This document shows positions 8,915 to 16,448 of a stretch of 64,000 nt of DNA, piece after piece. How positions within the stretch are numbered: position 1 is the first letter of the stretch; each line of letters starts with the position of its first letter. A model generated the notes under the pieces. It was not told the origin of the DNA. It did no database searches and saw only the letters and a list, made by a program, of their open reading frames with translations. Origin of the DNA: Arthrobacter sp. MN05-02. GTDB taxonomy: Bacteria; Actinomycetota; Actinomycetes; Actinomycetales; Micrococcaceae. The position numbers were made by a program, and so were the translations under genes. Location: the NCBI GenBank assembly GCA_004001285.1, contig AP018697.1:2170001-2234000 (forward strand). The letters are read 5' to 3'.

Positions 8915-10587
8915 GGCTGTGCTCCTTCGGGGATTCGGATGTAGGACCGGCTCGGGGCGGGCCGGTGGAGTGCGGAGTCGGGCTGGTCGGAGCGGTAGTG
9001 CGCTCCGCAGGACCCGGGCCGGTCCGCGGCGGCGTGCACGAGCAGTCGAGCGCACAGCAGCAGGTTCGCCGTCTCCGGATCGGTGCCGGCCCGATAGGAC
9101 GCCAGTTGCTTCGCGGCGACGTCCAGGCCGCTGCCCGTCCGCAGGAGACCGGCGTGGTCGGCCATCACCGCCTGCAGCTCGCGACGCGTGACGGGCTGGG
9201 TGCCGGCCTCCTCCGCGTCGAGGTCGAGGACCTCGGCGTCGAAGACCGGCGCCGTACCGCCCCCGGCTGAGATCGCCGCCGCGCACCGCGTAGCGAACAC
9301 CACGGCCTCGAGGAGGCTGTTGGAGGCCAGCCGGTTGGCGCCGTGCACCCCCGTCCGTGCCACCTCGCCCACGGCGAAGAGGCCCTGGACGGAGGTTCGC
9401 CCGTCCACATCCGTCCGCACGCCGCCCATCCAGTAGTGGGCGGCCGGGACCACCGGGACGACGGCGGCGGACCAGTCGTACCCGTGCCGTGCCGTGAGCG
9501 CGGTGAGCGAGGGGAACCGCCGGGCGAGGAAGTCTGCACCGAGGGCCGTCGCGTCCAGGTAGACGCAGCGCGCCCTGCGGCTGGCGGCGGCGTCCTCGGG
9601 ACGGACACCCGGGGCCGCGACGGGGTCCTGGGCGAGGTGGCGCGCGATGCTGCGCGAGACCACGTCGCGCGGCGCGAGGTCGCCGTCGGGATGGTAGTCC
9701 GGCATGAACCGGTGGCCGTGCGCATCGACGAGGCGCGCACCCTCGCCGCGCACGGCCTCCGAGATCAGCGGGTTCCCCGGTACGTCGAGCGCCGTGGGGT
9801 GGAACTGGAAGAACTCGAGATCGGAGACCACCGCTCCGGCCCGCCATGCCAGTGCGACGCCGTCCCCGGTGGCGATCGCCGGGTTCGTCGTGTGTTCGTA
9901 GAGCTGTCCGGCTCCGCCGGTCGCCAGCACGACGGCGGAGGCCGCGATCGGGCGCGGGGCGGCGTCCTGCAGCACCTCGACGCCGACGGCACGCGGCGGT
10001 CCCCCGACGTCGTCGAGCAGTACCCGCGCCACGAAGGCGTCCTCGAGGATGCGGATCGCCGGGTCCCGGCGCACCGCTGCCGTAAGGGCGTCGATGAGCC
10101 CTGCACCGGTCGCGTCGCCGCCGAGGTGGAGGATCCGCGCCGCGAGTGCGCCGCCCGCGGCCGAGCGCCGGCGACGACGCATCGTCCGGCGCCGCGTCGA
10201 AGACCACCCCGGCCCGCTGCAGGGCGCCGATGCCCTCGGCCGCGCCCCGGCAGAGGACGTCGACCGCGGCCGGGTCCGCCAGCCCGGCACCGGCTGCGAG
10301 CGTGTCGGCGATGTGCGCCTGCACCGAGTCGCGACCGCCGCCTGCCGGTGCGGACGGGCGGCCGGAGGCTTCCCGCCCGCCCGGGAGGACCGCGGCGATA
10401 CCGCCCTGCGCGTAGCCGGTGTTGCCGGAGCCGAGCGCGGCCTTGGAGACCAGCACGACGTCGGACCGGGGTCGAACCGCCGCACGGCCAGTGCTGCCTG
10501 CAGGCCGGCGATGCCGGAGCCCACGATCACCACGCGGAGTGGCTCCCGGGTGGCGTCCGGTTCCTCCCGCACGCGTCCGGAGGTCAC
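8911..10587 (-). CDS. nadB: L-aspartate oxidase with three cancelling indels
   Basis: FAD enzyme oxidising L-aspartate to iminoaspartate, the first de novo NAD step. It starts at GTG 10587 inside GTGA, overlapping the nadA stop. The frame is open for 558 codons, and both ends are good NadB: N-terminal VVIVGSGIAGLQAALAV and, from about residue 150, RILHLGGDATGAGL through HPTALD to the C-terminal helical domain. Residues of roughly 39-149 in the literal translation are nonsense, because the true sequence (ending ..LVSKAALGSGNTGYAQGG..) runs in a second frame from about 10470 and briefly in a third near 10155-10140. One base is missing at a G-run (10468-10471) and one at each of two places near 10155 and 10140; together they restore frame. 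A simple gene caller would miss the fault. Length would be 559 residues if corrected, normal for NadB. Confidence 0.9.
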   Translation of the reverse strand: MTSGRVREEPDATREPLRVVIVGSGIAGLQAALAVRRFDPGPTSCWSPRPRSAPATPATRRAVSPRSSRAGGKPPAARPHRQAAVATRCRRTSPTRSQPVPGWRTRPRSTSSAGARPRASAPCSGPGWSSTRRRTMRRRRRSAAGGALAARILHLGGDATGAGLIDALTAAVRRDPAIRILEDAFVARVLLDDVGGPPRAVGVEVLQDAAPRPIAASAVVLATGGAGQLYEHTTNPAIATGDGVALAWRAGAVVSDLEFFQFHPTALDVPGNPLISEAVRGEGARLVDAHGHRFMPDYHPDGDLAPRDVVSRSIARHLAQDPVAAPGVRPEDAAASRRARCVYLDATALGADFLARRFPSLTALTARHGYDWSAAVVPVVPAAHYWMGGVRTDVDGRTSVQGLFAVGEVARTGVHGANRLASNSLLEAVVFATRCAAAISAGGGTAPVFDAEVLDLDAEEAGTQPVTRRELQAVMADHAGLLRTGSGLDVAAKQLASYRAGTDPETANLLLCARLLVHAAADRPGSCGAHYRSDQPDSALHRPAPSRSYIRIPEGAQP

Positions 10588-11867
10588 GGCCGGACCGCTA
10601 GCATCCGGTTCAGGGCCACGCGTGCCGGCTCGGCGACGCTCTCCGGCACAGTGATGCGGTTCGGCACGCGTCCTTCGACGAGTCCTTCCAGGACCCAGGC
10701 AAGGTAGCCGGGGTGGATGCGGTACATCGTCGAGCAGGGGCAGATGACGGGATCGAGGCAGAAGATCGTGTGCTGCGGGTACTGCGCGGCCAGCCGGTTC
10801 ACCATGTTGATCTCCGTCCCGACGGCGAAGGTGCTGCCCGGTTCGGCGGCATCGATCGCCTTCCGGATGTAGTCGGTCGAGCCCGCCTCGTCCGCGGCAT
10901 CGACGACGGGCATCGGGCACTCGGGATGCACGATCACGCGCACCCCGGGGAATTCCGCCCTCGCCTTCTCGATCTGAGCCACGGTGAAGCGCTTGTGGAC
11001 CGAGCAGAATCCGTGCCACAGGATGACTTGGGAGTCCCGGAGCGTCTGCTCGTCCGTGCCGCCCCACGCCCTGCGGGGATTCCACAGGGGCATCCGCTCG
11101 AGCGGGACGCCCATCGCCTTGGCCGTGTTGCGGCCGAGGTGCTGGTCGGGGAAGAACAGCACGCGCCGGCCCCGCTCGAACGCCCATTCGAGCACCGCGG
11201 CGGCGTTCGACGACGTGCAGACGATCCCGCCGTGCTCGCCGCAGAATCCCTTCAGCGCGGCGGAGGAGTTCATGTAGGTCACGGGGATCACGGGTCGGCG
11301 GCCGTCGGCATCGGGTTCCGAGCCGAGGAGCGCGGTCAGCTGCTCCCAGCACTCCGTCACGGAGTCGATGTCGGCCATGTCCGCCATGGAGCATCCCGCG
11401 GCGAGGTTGGGCAGGATCACGGCCTGTTCCGGCGTCGACAGCATGTCGGCGGTCTCCGCCATGAAATGGACGCCGCAGAAGACGATGGCTTCAGCGGCGC
11501 TGCGCTCGGTGGCTGCGCGGGCGAGCTGGTAGCTGTCACCGACGAAGTCCGCGTACTTCACCACCTCGTCACGCTGGTAGAAGTGGCCGAGGACGACGAC
11601 GGACTCCCCCAGCGTCTGCCTGGCGGCGAGGATCCTGCGATCGAGGTCGTCGGCGGAGGCGGTCCGGTACTCCTCCGGCAGTTCGCCCTGCCGCGGGGTC
11701 GTGAGGGGGACCTCGTCGTGCATGGAAGCACCGGGGCCGTAGTCGGGCAGGGGGAGCGCGTCGAAGACCCACGGGTCGCGCGCCAGTTCGGGTGTGCAGG
11801 TGGTCGCGGGCGCAGGGGATCCTGCCTCGCCTCGCGAGATGAGCTGGATGGCAGTGGGAACGGACAT
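10584..11867 (-). CDS. nadA: Quinolinate synthase
   Basis: A 427-residue [4Fe-4S] enzyme that condenses iminoaspartate with dihydroxyacetone phosphate to quinolinate. Recognisable parts are VVVLGHFYQRDEVVKYADF, GDSYQLARAA, IVFCGVHFMAETADML, GIVCTSSNAAAVLEW and the C-terminal DPVICPCSTMYRIHPG. The Cys residues in these segments fit the cluster ligands. About 75 extra N-terminal residues precede the core, as in other actinobacterial and long-form NadA proteins. It starts at ATG 11867; its stop shares GTGA with the start of nadB. The 106-base gap to the regulator upstream shows no clear terminator, so co-transcription with it is plausible. Confidence 0.97.
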   Translation of the reverse strand: MSVPTAIQLISRGEAGSPAPATTCTPELARDPWVFDALPLPDYGPGASMHDEVPLTTPRQGELPEEYRTASADDLDRRILAARQTLGESVVVLGHFYQRDEVVKYADFVGDSYQLARAATERSAAEAIVFCGVHFMAETADMLSTPEQAVILPNLAAGCSMADMADIDSVTECWEQLTALLGSEPDADGRRPVIPVTYMNSSAALKGFCGEHGGIVCTSSNAAAVLEWAFERGRRVLFFPDQHLGRNTAKAMGVPLERMPLWNPRRAWGGTDEQTLRDSQVILWHGFCSVHKRFTVAQIEKARAEFPGVRVIVHPECPMPVVDAADEAGSTDYIRKAIDAAEPGSTFAVGTEINMVNRLAAQYPQHTIFCLDPVICPCSTMYRIHPGYLAWVLEGLVEGRVPNRITVPESVAEPARVALNRMLAVRP

Positions 11868-11973
11868 GTGCTTCTCCCTCGAAGGGCCGAGGCCCGGCTG
11901 GGCTGCGGACCGGGGTCGTGGACGGGATGGGTTGCAGGCTCGTGGTGCGGACCGGGCCGGGGCGCCGATCCGC

Positions 11974-12670
11974 CTAGGACGGAGGTCGTCCGGCGTGCGG
12001 TCCGGTGTACCGGTACAGGCGCGGCGGCCGGTTGCGCCCGCCCTGGAGCACCTCGTCCGTGGCGGCGATGTCCTTCGCGGAGCGGAGCTGTCGCCGGAAG
12101 TTCGCCGGATCGAGGTGCCTGCCGAGCACCGCCTCATAGACGCCGCGCAACTGCGCCAGGGTGAACCGTCCACCCAGGAAGTGGTAGGCGACCGACCCGT
12201 ACTCGATCTTGCCGCGGAGCCGCTCGAGGGGCGTAGGCGACGATCTCGTCGTGGTCGAACGCGAGCCCGACGACGTCGGAGGCCCGGAACCACTGCACGT
12301 TCTCGGATTCCCGCGCCAGGTCGGCCTGGTCCGGACGCACGAGCGCCCAGTAGACGATGGACACCAGACGCTGCGTCGCCGAACGATCGAGCCCGCCGAA
12401 GGCGTAGAGCTGCTCGAGGTAGGTCGGCTCGAGCCCCGTGGTCTCCCTCAGGTTCCGCGCCGCGGCGCCCTGCAGGGACTCGCGGCCGCCGAGCGGGCCG
12501 CCCGGCAACGCCCAGCGGCCGAGGTGCGGCTGGCGGATACGGCGGACGAGCGGGAGCCAGATCTCGGAACGGCCCGATGCCGCATCCGTCCGGAGCGCGA
12601 AGATGACGGTCGAGATGGCGAGGGAGGGCGCCTGGGCCTGGCGTTCCGAGACGTTGGCGGAGCTGTACAT
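11974..12670 (-). pseudogene. nrtR: Nudix-like transcriptional regulator of NAD synthesis (NrtR type), one frameshift
   Basis: With one base removed from a GGGG run (12228-12231) the product is 231 residues: an N-terminal Nudix fold followed by an 80-residue winged-helix-like tail containing GKIEYGSVAYHFLGGRFTL and FRRQLRSAKDIAATDEVL, ending at the stop 11974. This two-domain layout is that of NrtR, which represses NAD genes and is released by ADP-ribose or related NAD metabolites. The Nudix box reads G-x5-E then RNLRETTGL, so two of the catalytic glutamates are replaced, as expected of a sensor rather than a hydrolase. GGAAGG lies 6 bases before ATG 12670. It precedes nadABC and an operator-like dyad lies 35 bases upstream. 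The frameshift would remove the DNA-binding tail if real. Confidence 0.8.
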
Positions 12671-12704
12671 GAGCGGCCTTCCGCCTGGTGATCGTCGATC
12701 CCTC

Positions 12705-12727
12705 GTTAGGGTCGGACTGACTATAAC
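12705..12727. promoter_or_regulatory. Probable NrtR operator, imperfect 23-bp inverted repeat
   Basis: GTTAGGGTC and GACTATAAC are half-sites facing each other across five bases; 8 of 11 symmetric pairs match. The right half-site contains the -10 box of the leftward nrtR promoter, so binding would block initiation. NrtR operators are palindromes of about this length. The same site also lies 177 bases upstream of the divergent hydrolase gene. Confidence 0.6.
12720..12725 (-). promoter_or_regulatory. -10 box for the nrtR-nad operon
   Basis: Read on the minus strand this is TATAGT, the closest match to the -10 consensus in the region, placed so that the leader before the nrtR start would be about 43 bases and carry the GGAAGG ribosome site. 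It is embedded in the proposed operator. Confidence 0.5.
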
Positions 12728-12891
12728 TCATGGCAGGACGAAGGCGGACACCTCACGCCGGGGATCTCCCGCCGGAGGACGTCCGGAGGCGGGTTGCCAC
12801 CGTCCCCGAAAGTGTCTAAAGTCACAGTCGTCGGCCCACCGGGGCCGCGCGGCGGAGATGTGTTCAAGGACGCACATATCTCTGCCGCCCT

Positions 12892-12897
12892 TACGAT
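12892..12897 (+). promoter_or_regulatory. -10 box, leaderless promoter of the hydrolase gene
   Basis: TACGAT ends exactly 6 bases before the ATG at 12904 and there is no ribosome binding site, the pattern of a leaderless actinobacterial transcript. Confidence 0.5.
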
Positions 12898-12903
12898 GGG
12901 GTC

Positions 12904-13701
12904 ATGGACCACCACTCCGTGCACGACGTCGAGGGTATCGATCCCCGCCTGGCCATCACCCGTAGCGACGCGGACACCCCCCGAGCGTTGCCCCCGATCC
13001 TGCTGCTGCACGGATTCGGCTCGTCGTCGCGGCAGAACTGGGTGGAGACCGGCTGGGTCCGCTTCCTCAACGACGCCGGCCGCTCGGTGGTCATGGTGGA
13101 CCTCCCGGGACACGGCGACAGCGCCGCACCGGACGACGCCGGCGCCTATGCGCCCAGCCGCATGCGCGCGGACATCCTGCAGGCGCTCTTCGACGAGCGC
13201 GTCACCCCCCTCCGCGAGGACGATCCCGCCTCCGGCGTCGATCTGCTCGGTTACTCCCTGGGATCCCGCCTCGCCTGGGAGTTCGGCGCCACGCAGCCCG
13301 AGCTCGTGCGCAGGATGGTGCTCGGAGGACCCGGCAGCGGCGACCCCCTCGCCGGCTTCGACCTCGAGGGAGCCGAGCGCCACCTCGCCGGGGGGCCCAC
13401 CCCGCAGGACGCGACGACCGCGGACCTCCTCCGGATGGCCCGGGCGGGAGCCGACAACGACCTGCCCTCGCTCCTGGCCATGGTGTCGGCCATCAAGGCG
13501 GAACCCTTCGACCCTCGAGGCGCCGTACCGAAGATGCCCCTGCTCCTCGTCGCCGGGGACCAGGACGACTACGCCGGCGGTATCGGCGACCTCGCGGCCT
13601 GGGCGCCGCTCGCCGAGACGGCGACACTGCCCGGCAGGAGCCACTCGAATGCCATCACCTCCCGGCTCTTCAAGGATGCAGCCCTCGCCTTCCTGTCCTG
13701 A
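12904..13701 (+). CDS. Alpha/beta-hydrolase
   Basis: A 265-residue cytosolic alpha/beta-hydrolase-fold enzyme. Visible elements are the oxyanion segment LLLHGFGSSSRQNW, VMVDLPGHGDS, the nucleophile elbow GYSLGSR (Ser about residue 118), an acidic candidate in VAGDQDDYAG and the C-terminal catalytic His in PGRSHSN. A cap is formed by the region between the elbow and the last strands. The substrate cannot be predicted. It is divergent from the NAD regulator and has its own leaderless promoter; no functional tie to NAD genes is evident. Confidence 0.9.
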   Translation: MDHHSVHDVEGIDPRLAITRSDADTPRALPPILLLHGFGSSSRQNWVETGWVRFLNDAGRSVVMVDLPGHGDSAAPDDAGAYAPSRMRADILQALFDERVTPLREDDPASGVDLLGYSLGSRLAWEFGATQPELVRRMVLGGPGSGDPLAGFDLEGAERHLAGGPTPQDATTADLLRMARAGADNDLPSLLAMVSAIKAEPFDPRGAVPKMPLLLVAGDQDDYAGGIGDLAAWAPLAETATLPGRSHSNAITSRLFKDAALAFLS

Positions 13702-13758
13702 CGGCCGGTCCGGGCTCCCGCGGCGCGCGCGTCGCCACCCGTACAGGATCGCGCCCGG

Positions 13759-13764
13759 TATACT
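13759..13764 (+). promoter_or_regulatory. Possible -10 box of the kinase gene
   Basis: TATACT lies 73 bases upstream of the kinase start in the short gap after the hydrolase. No good -35 hexamer is seen, so the call rests on the -10 match alone. Confidence 0.35.
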
Positions 13765-13837
13765 CGGAACTGATCAGCAGCCTTATGGTGGGGCTCGGTG
13801 ATGATCCACGATTCCGATCTGCTGCGGGAGGGCACCC

Positions 13838-14809
13838 ATGGATGTGCTCCTTGCTGACCGGTACCAGACCGTGGAACTCCTCGGCGTCGGAGGAGCAGCG
13901 TCGGTCTACCGGGCCGTCGACAGGAACCTCGGACGCGACGTCGCCGTCAAGATCTTCAACCCGACGACGGCGGACGACGACAACTACCGACGCCAGCACA
14001 CGGAGACGATGCTGCTGTCGACGCTCAACCACCCGGGCCTCGTGACGCTGCATGACGCAGGCATCCACGAGGACGACACGGGACGGACCACCGGCTTCCT
14101 GGTGATGGAGCTCGTGGACGGCGAGGACCTCCGGCACCTGCTCAAGCGTGGCGCCCTTCCTGCGGAGGACGTGGCCCAGCTCGGCGCGGACCTCGCCGAC
14201 GCCCTGGCCTACATCCATTCCGAGGGCGTGGTCCATCGGGACGTCAAGCCGGCGAACATCCTCATGTTCCACAGCGGTGACAACGCGACCCGCCTGTACG
14301 CCAAACTGACGGACTTCGGTATCGCCCGGATGGTGGAGGCCACCATGGCGACCGCTGCGGGAGCGACGATCGGCACGGCCAACTACCTCAGTCCGGAGCA
14401 GGCCGAGGGCGGTCCGCTGGACGAGCGCAGTGACATCTACTCGCTGGGGCTCGTGCTCCTCGAGTGCCTGACGGGAGTGAAGGCCTTCCCCGGACCCGTG
14501 GTCGAGGCTGCGCTCGCGCGGCTGCTACGGGATCCCGAGGTGCCGGATTCGCTGGGACCGGACTGGAGCGCCCTGCTGCGGAGGATGACGTCGAGGAACC
14601 CCTCGACGAGGCCGTACGCGCACGACGTCGCACTGCAGCTGAGGAACTACGCCGACGAGCATTTCAGCGCCCAGGGGCCGAAGGCGGGAGCGGCCGGGAC
14701 CGCCCGACCCGCGTCCGGCTCCCCCGATGCGGAGAGCGTCACCGGCGGCGTCTTCACGGGTAACGTCCGGATCCCCGAACCACCCGCTCGGGCACCCAGC
14801 ATCCGGTGA
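13838..14809 (+). CDS. Soluble Hanks-type serine/threonine protein kinase
   Basis: A 323-residue kinase. The catalytic domain covers about residues 7-270: glycine loop ELLGVGGAASVY, ATP lysine in DVAVKIF, the catalytic loop VVHRDVKPANIL (about 131), DFG in LTDFGIARM (about 160), the activation segment with GTANYLSPEQ, and DIYSLGLVLLECLTG. After it comes a Gly/Ala/Pro-rich tail of about 50 residues with no transmembrane helix and no PASTA repeats, so it is cytosolic, unlike PknB. One glycine of the glycine loop is replaced (G-x-G-G-A-A-S). GGGAGG precedes the start. No phosphatase or FHA gene is nearby; the target is unknown. Confidence 0.93.
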   Translation: MDVLLADRYQTVELLGVGGAASVYRAVDRNLGRDVAVKIFNPTTADDDNYRRQHTETMLLSTLNHPGLVTLHDAGIHEDDTGRTTGFLVMELVDGEDLRHLLKRGALPAEDVAQLGADLADALAYIHSEGVVHRDVKPANILMFHSGDNATRLYAKLTDFGIARMVEATMATAAGATIGTANYLSPEQAEGGPLDERSDIYSLGLVLLECLTGVKAFPGPVVEAALARLLRDPEVPDSLGPDWSALLRRMTSRNPSTRPYAHDVALQLRNYADEHFSAQGPKAGAAGTARPASGSPDAESVTGGVFTGNVRIPEPPARAPSIR

Positions 14810-14821
14810 CGCCCTGGCGAC

Positions 14822-14980
14822 TTAGGATCCGTCGCCGTCGTCCTCCTCGGGCTCGAAGTTGCTCGCCTCGTCCGTCGACCCCGCGGCCACCCCGTCGTCA
14901 CTGACCGGGATCGTCCCTTCGGGACCCAGTCCGCCGGTCGCATCCTCGGTGTCGTTCTGTTCGCTGCCTTCGGTGCTCAT
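14822..14980 (-). CDS. Small acidic hypothetical protein
   Basis: A 52-residue protein beginning MSTEGSEQND and ending in a run of Glu/Asp residues. AGGAGG lies 4 bases before the ATG at 14980, which supports this start over upstream in-frame ones. It is strongly acidic, probably disordered, with no Cys, signal or helix prediction. It converges on the kinase with 12 bases between stops. Function unknown; the good ribosome site is the main reason to believe it is a gene. Confidence 0.6.
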   Translation of the reverse strand: MSTEGSEQNDTEDATGGLGPEGTIPVSDDGVAAGSTDEASNFEPEEDDGDGS

Positions 14981-15058
14981 GCGTCCTCCTGCGTCTCGGA
15001 TGTCCTTCGATCCTATGCTCGGCCCGGGCGGTTGCACAGCTCGCCGGTGCAGCGTGCC

Positions 15059-16378
15059 TCAGGCCCTGCTGTCGCTCCGCAGGGCGACGGCCGATGCGGC
15101 TCCGAGCAGCAGCAGGACGCCGGCTGCCGCTGCCGGGACCACCGAGGCGCCTGCCGGCCCGGAGGCCTCGGCGAGCGCACCCGCCAGCGCCGAACCGGTC
15201 GCCGTGCCGGTGACGATCCCGGACGCGAGGAGCGTCATGACCGTGCCCAGCCTGTGCGCCGGCGCCACCGCCGAGCCGATCGAGAAGATCGTCACCATCG
15301 TGGGACCCACGAAGATCCCGAGGAGGAAGAGCACTCCCAGCATCGTCGGGATCGAGTCGGGCAGGGCGAGCGCGGCGGCGGCCAGTGCCATGGCGGCAGC
15401 AGCCACCATCCACCGGCGTGTAGAGCCGAAGCGCTCGGGCCAGTAGGCGACCGACAGTGCGGCCACGGCCGAGCTCAGCCCCATGACCGCGTACAGGAGC
15501 CCGGCGGATTCGGTGGCCCCGAACTGGCCCGCGAACGCGGTGAGGAAGGTCTGCGTGGAGCCGAAGAACGTTCCCATGGCGATCATGCCGGCCACGGGCA
15601 GCAGGACGAGCGCGGGGCGGTACTCCGCGGACTCCCGGTGCTGATCGCCGTCGTGCCCGTTCGCGTCGGCACCGGGACCGCGGCCAGCATCGCTGAAGGC
15701 GACCGTCGGGTGGACGGCGAACGCACTGACGAGGGTGATGGTCAGCACCGCGGCCAGGGCGAGCGGGAGCCACGGGGCGATCAGACTGGCGAGCAGCCCC
15801 ACCAGGGCGGGCCCGAGGACGAAGGTGAGCTCGTCCGCCGTCCCCTCGTAGGAGAGGGCGGTGTCCAGGGCCGAGCGTGGGCTGCGACGGGTCATCGCCA
15901 TCCAGCGGACCCTGGCCAGCGGGCCGATCTGGGGACACGTGAATCCCATGAGGAGTGACGCCGCGAGGACGAGCGCGAGGGTGCTGCCCGTGATGCTTCC
16001 GCCGGTCAGCGTCACGACGAGCACGCCGGCGATGGCCAGGGTGTTCAGGACCGCCGAGACCAGGAGCACGATGCGTTGGCCGTGCTTGTCCGCGAGGAGG
16101 CCGAGCAGCGGCGCGCCGAGCGCAGAGCCGAGCCCGACCGCTCCGGCCGCGAAACCTCCCGCGGCGTACGAGCCGCTGGCGGTCGTCACGAGCGTGAGGG
16201 CGCCGACCGTCAGCATCGCGAGGGGCAGCCGCGCGAAGAGGCCGATCAGGAGGAAGGAGGTGCCCGCGAGGTCCGGGAGGACACCGAACCTGCCGAGCCG
16301 GGACCGCCGGGAGCGGACGGGAGCCGGGAGGTGGGACGGGGAGGAATCCGGCGACGCCGGTGAAGGATTCTTGAACAT
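15059..16378 (-). CDS. Major facilitator superfamily transporter
   Basis: A 439-residue integral membrane protein with about twelve hydrophobic segments, a cytoplasmic N-terminal tail of about 30 residues, and the MFS loop 2-3 signature near GLLADKHGQRIVLL. A short hydrophilic Gly/Asp/His-rich loop in the middle separates the two six-helix halves. Start ATG 16378 has a GGAAAG-like ribosome site. The gene lies 70 bases downstream of sbcC with a hairpin between, so it likely has its own transcript. The substrate is not predictable; multidrug or metabolite export is the usual role for such stand-alone exporters. Confidence 0.88.
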   Translation of the reverse strand: MFKNPSPASPDSSPSHLPAPVRSRRSRLGRFGVLPDLAGTSFLLIGLFARLPLAMLTVGALTLVTTASGSYAAGGFAAGAVGLGSALGAPLLGLLADKHGQRIVLLVSAVLNTLAIAGVLVVTLTGGSITGSTLALVLAASLLMGFTCPQIGPLARVRWMAMTRRSPRSALDTALSYEGTADELTFVLGPALVGLLASLIAPWLPLALAAVLTITLVSAFAVHPTVAFSDAGRGPGADANGHDGDQHRESAEYRPALVLLPVAGMIAMGTFFGSTQTFLTAFAGQFGATESAGLLYAVMGLSSAVAALSVAYWPERFGSTRRWMVAAAAMALAAAALALPDSIPTMLGVLFLLGIFVGPTMVTIFSIGSAVAPAHRLGTVMTLLASGIVTGTATGSALAGALAEASGPAGASVVPAAAAGVLLLLGAASAVALRSDSRA

Positions 16379-16400
16379 GCGCTTTCCGGGTGCATCAAGT

Positions 16401-16426
16401 GCGCATCGTCCCCCCTCCCGATGCGC
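16401..16426 (-). terminator. Hairpin after sbcC
   Basis: GCGCATCG and CGATGCGC form a perfect 8-bp stem around a 10-base loop, 23 bases beyond the sbcC stop in its direction of transcription. There is no U-tract; actinobacterial terminators often lack one. It could alternatively shape the leader of the MFS gene. Confidence 0.45.
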
Positions 16427-16448
16427 CCGACCCGGTAACACATCGAGT

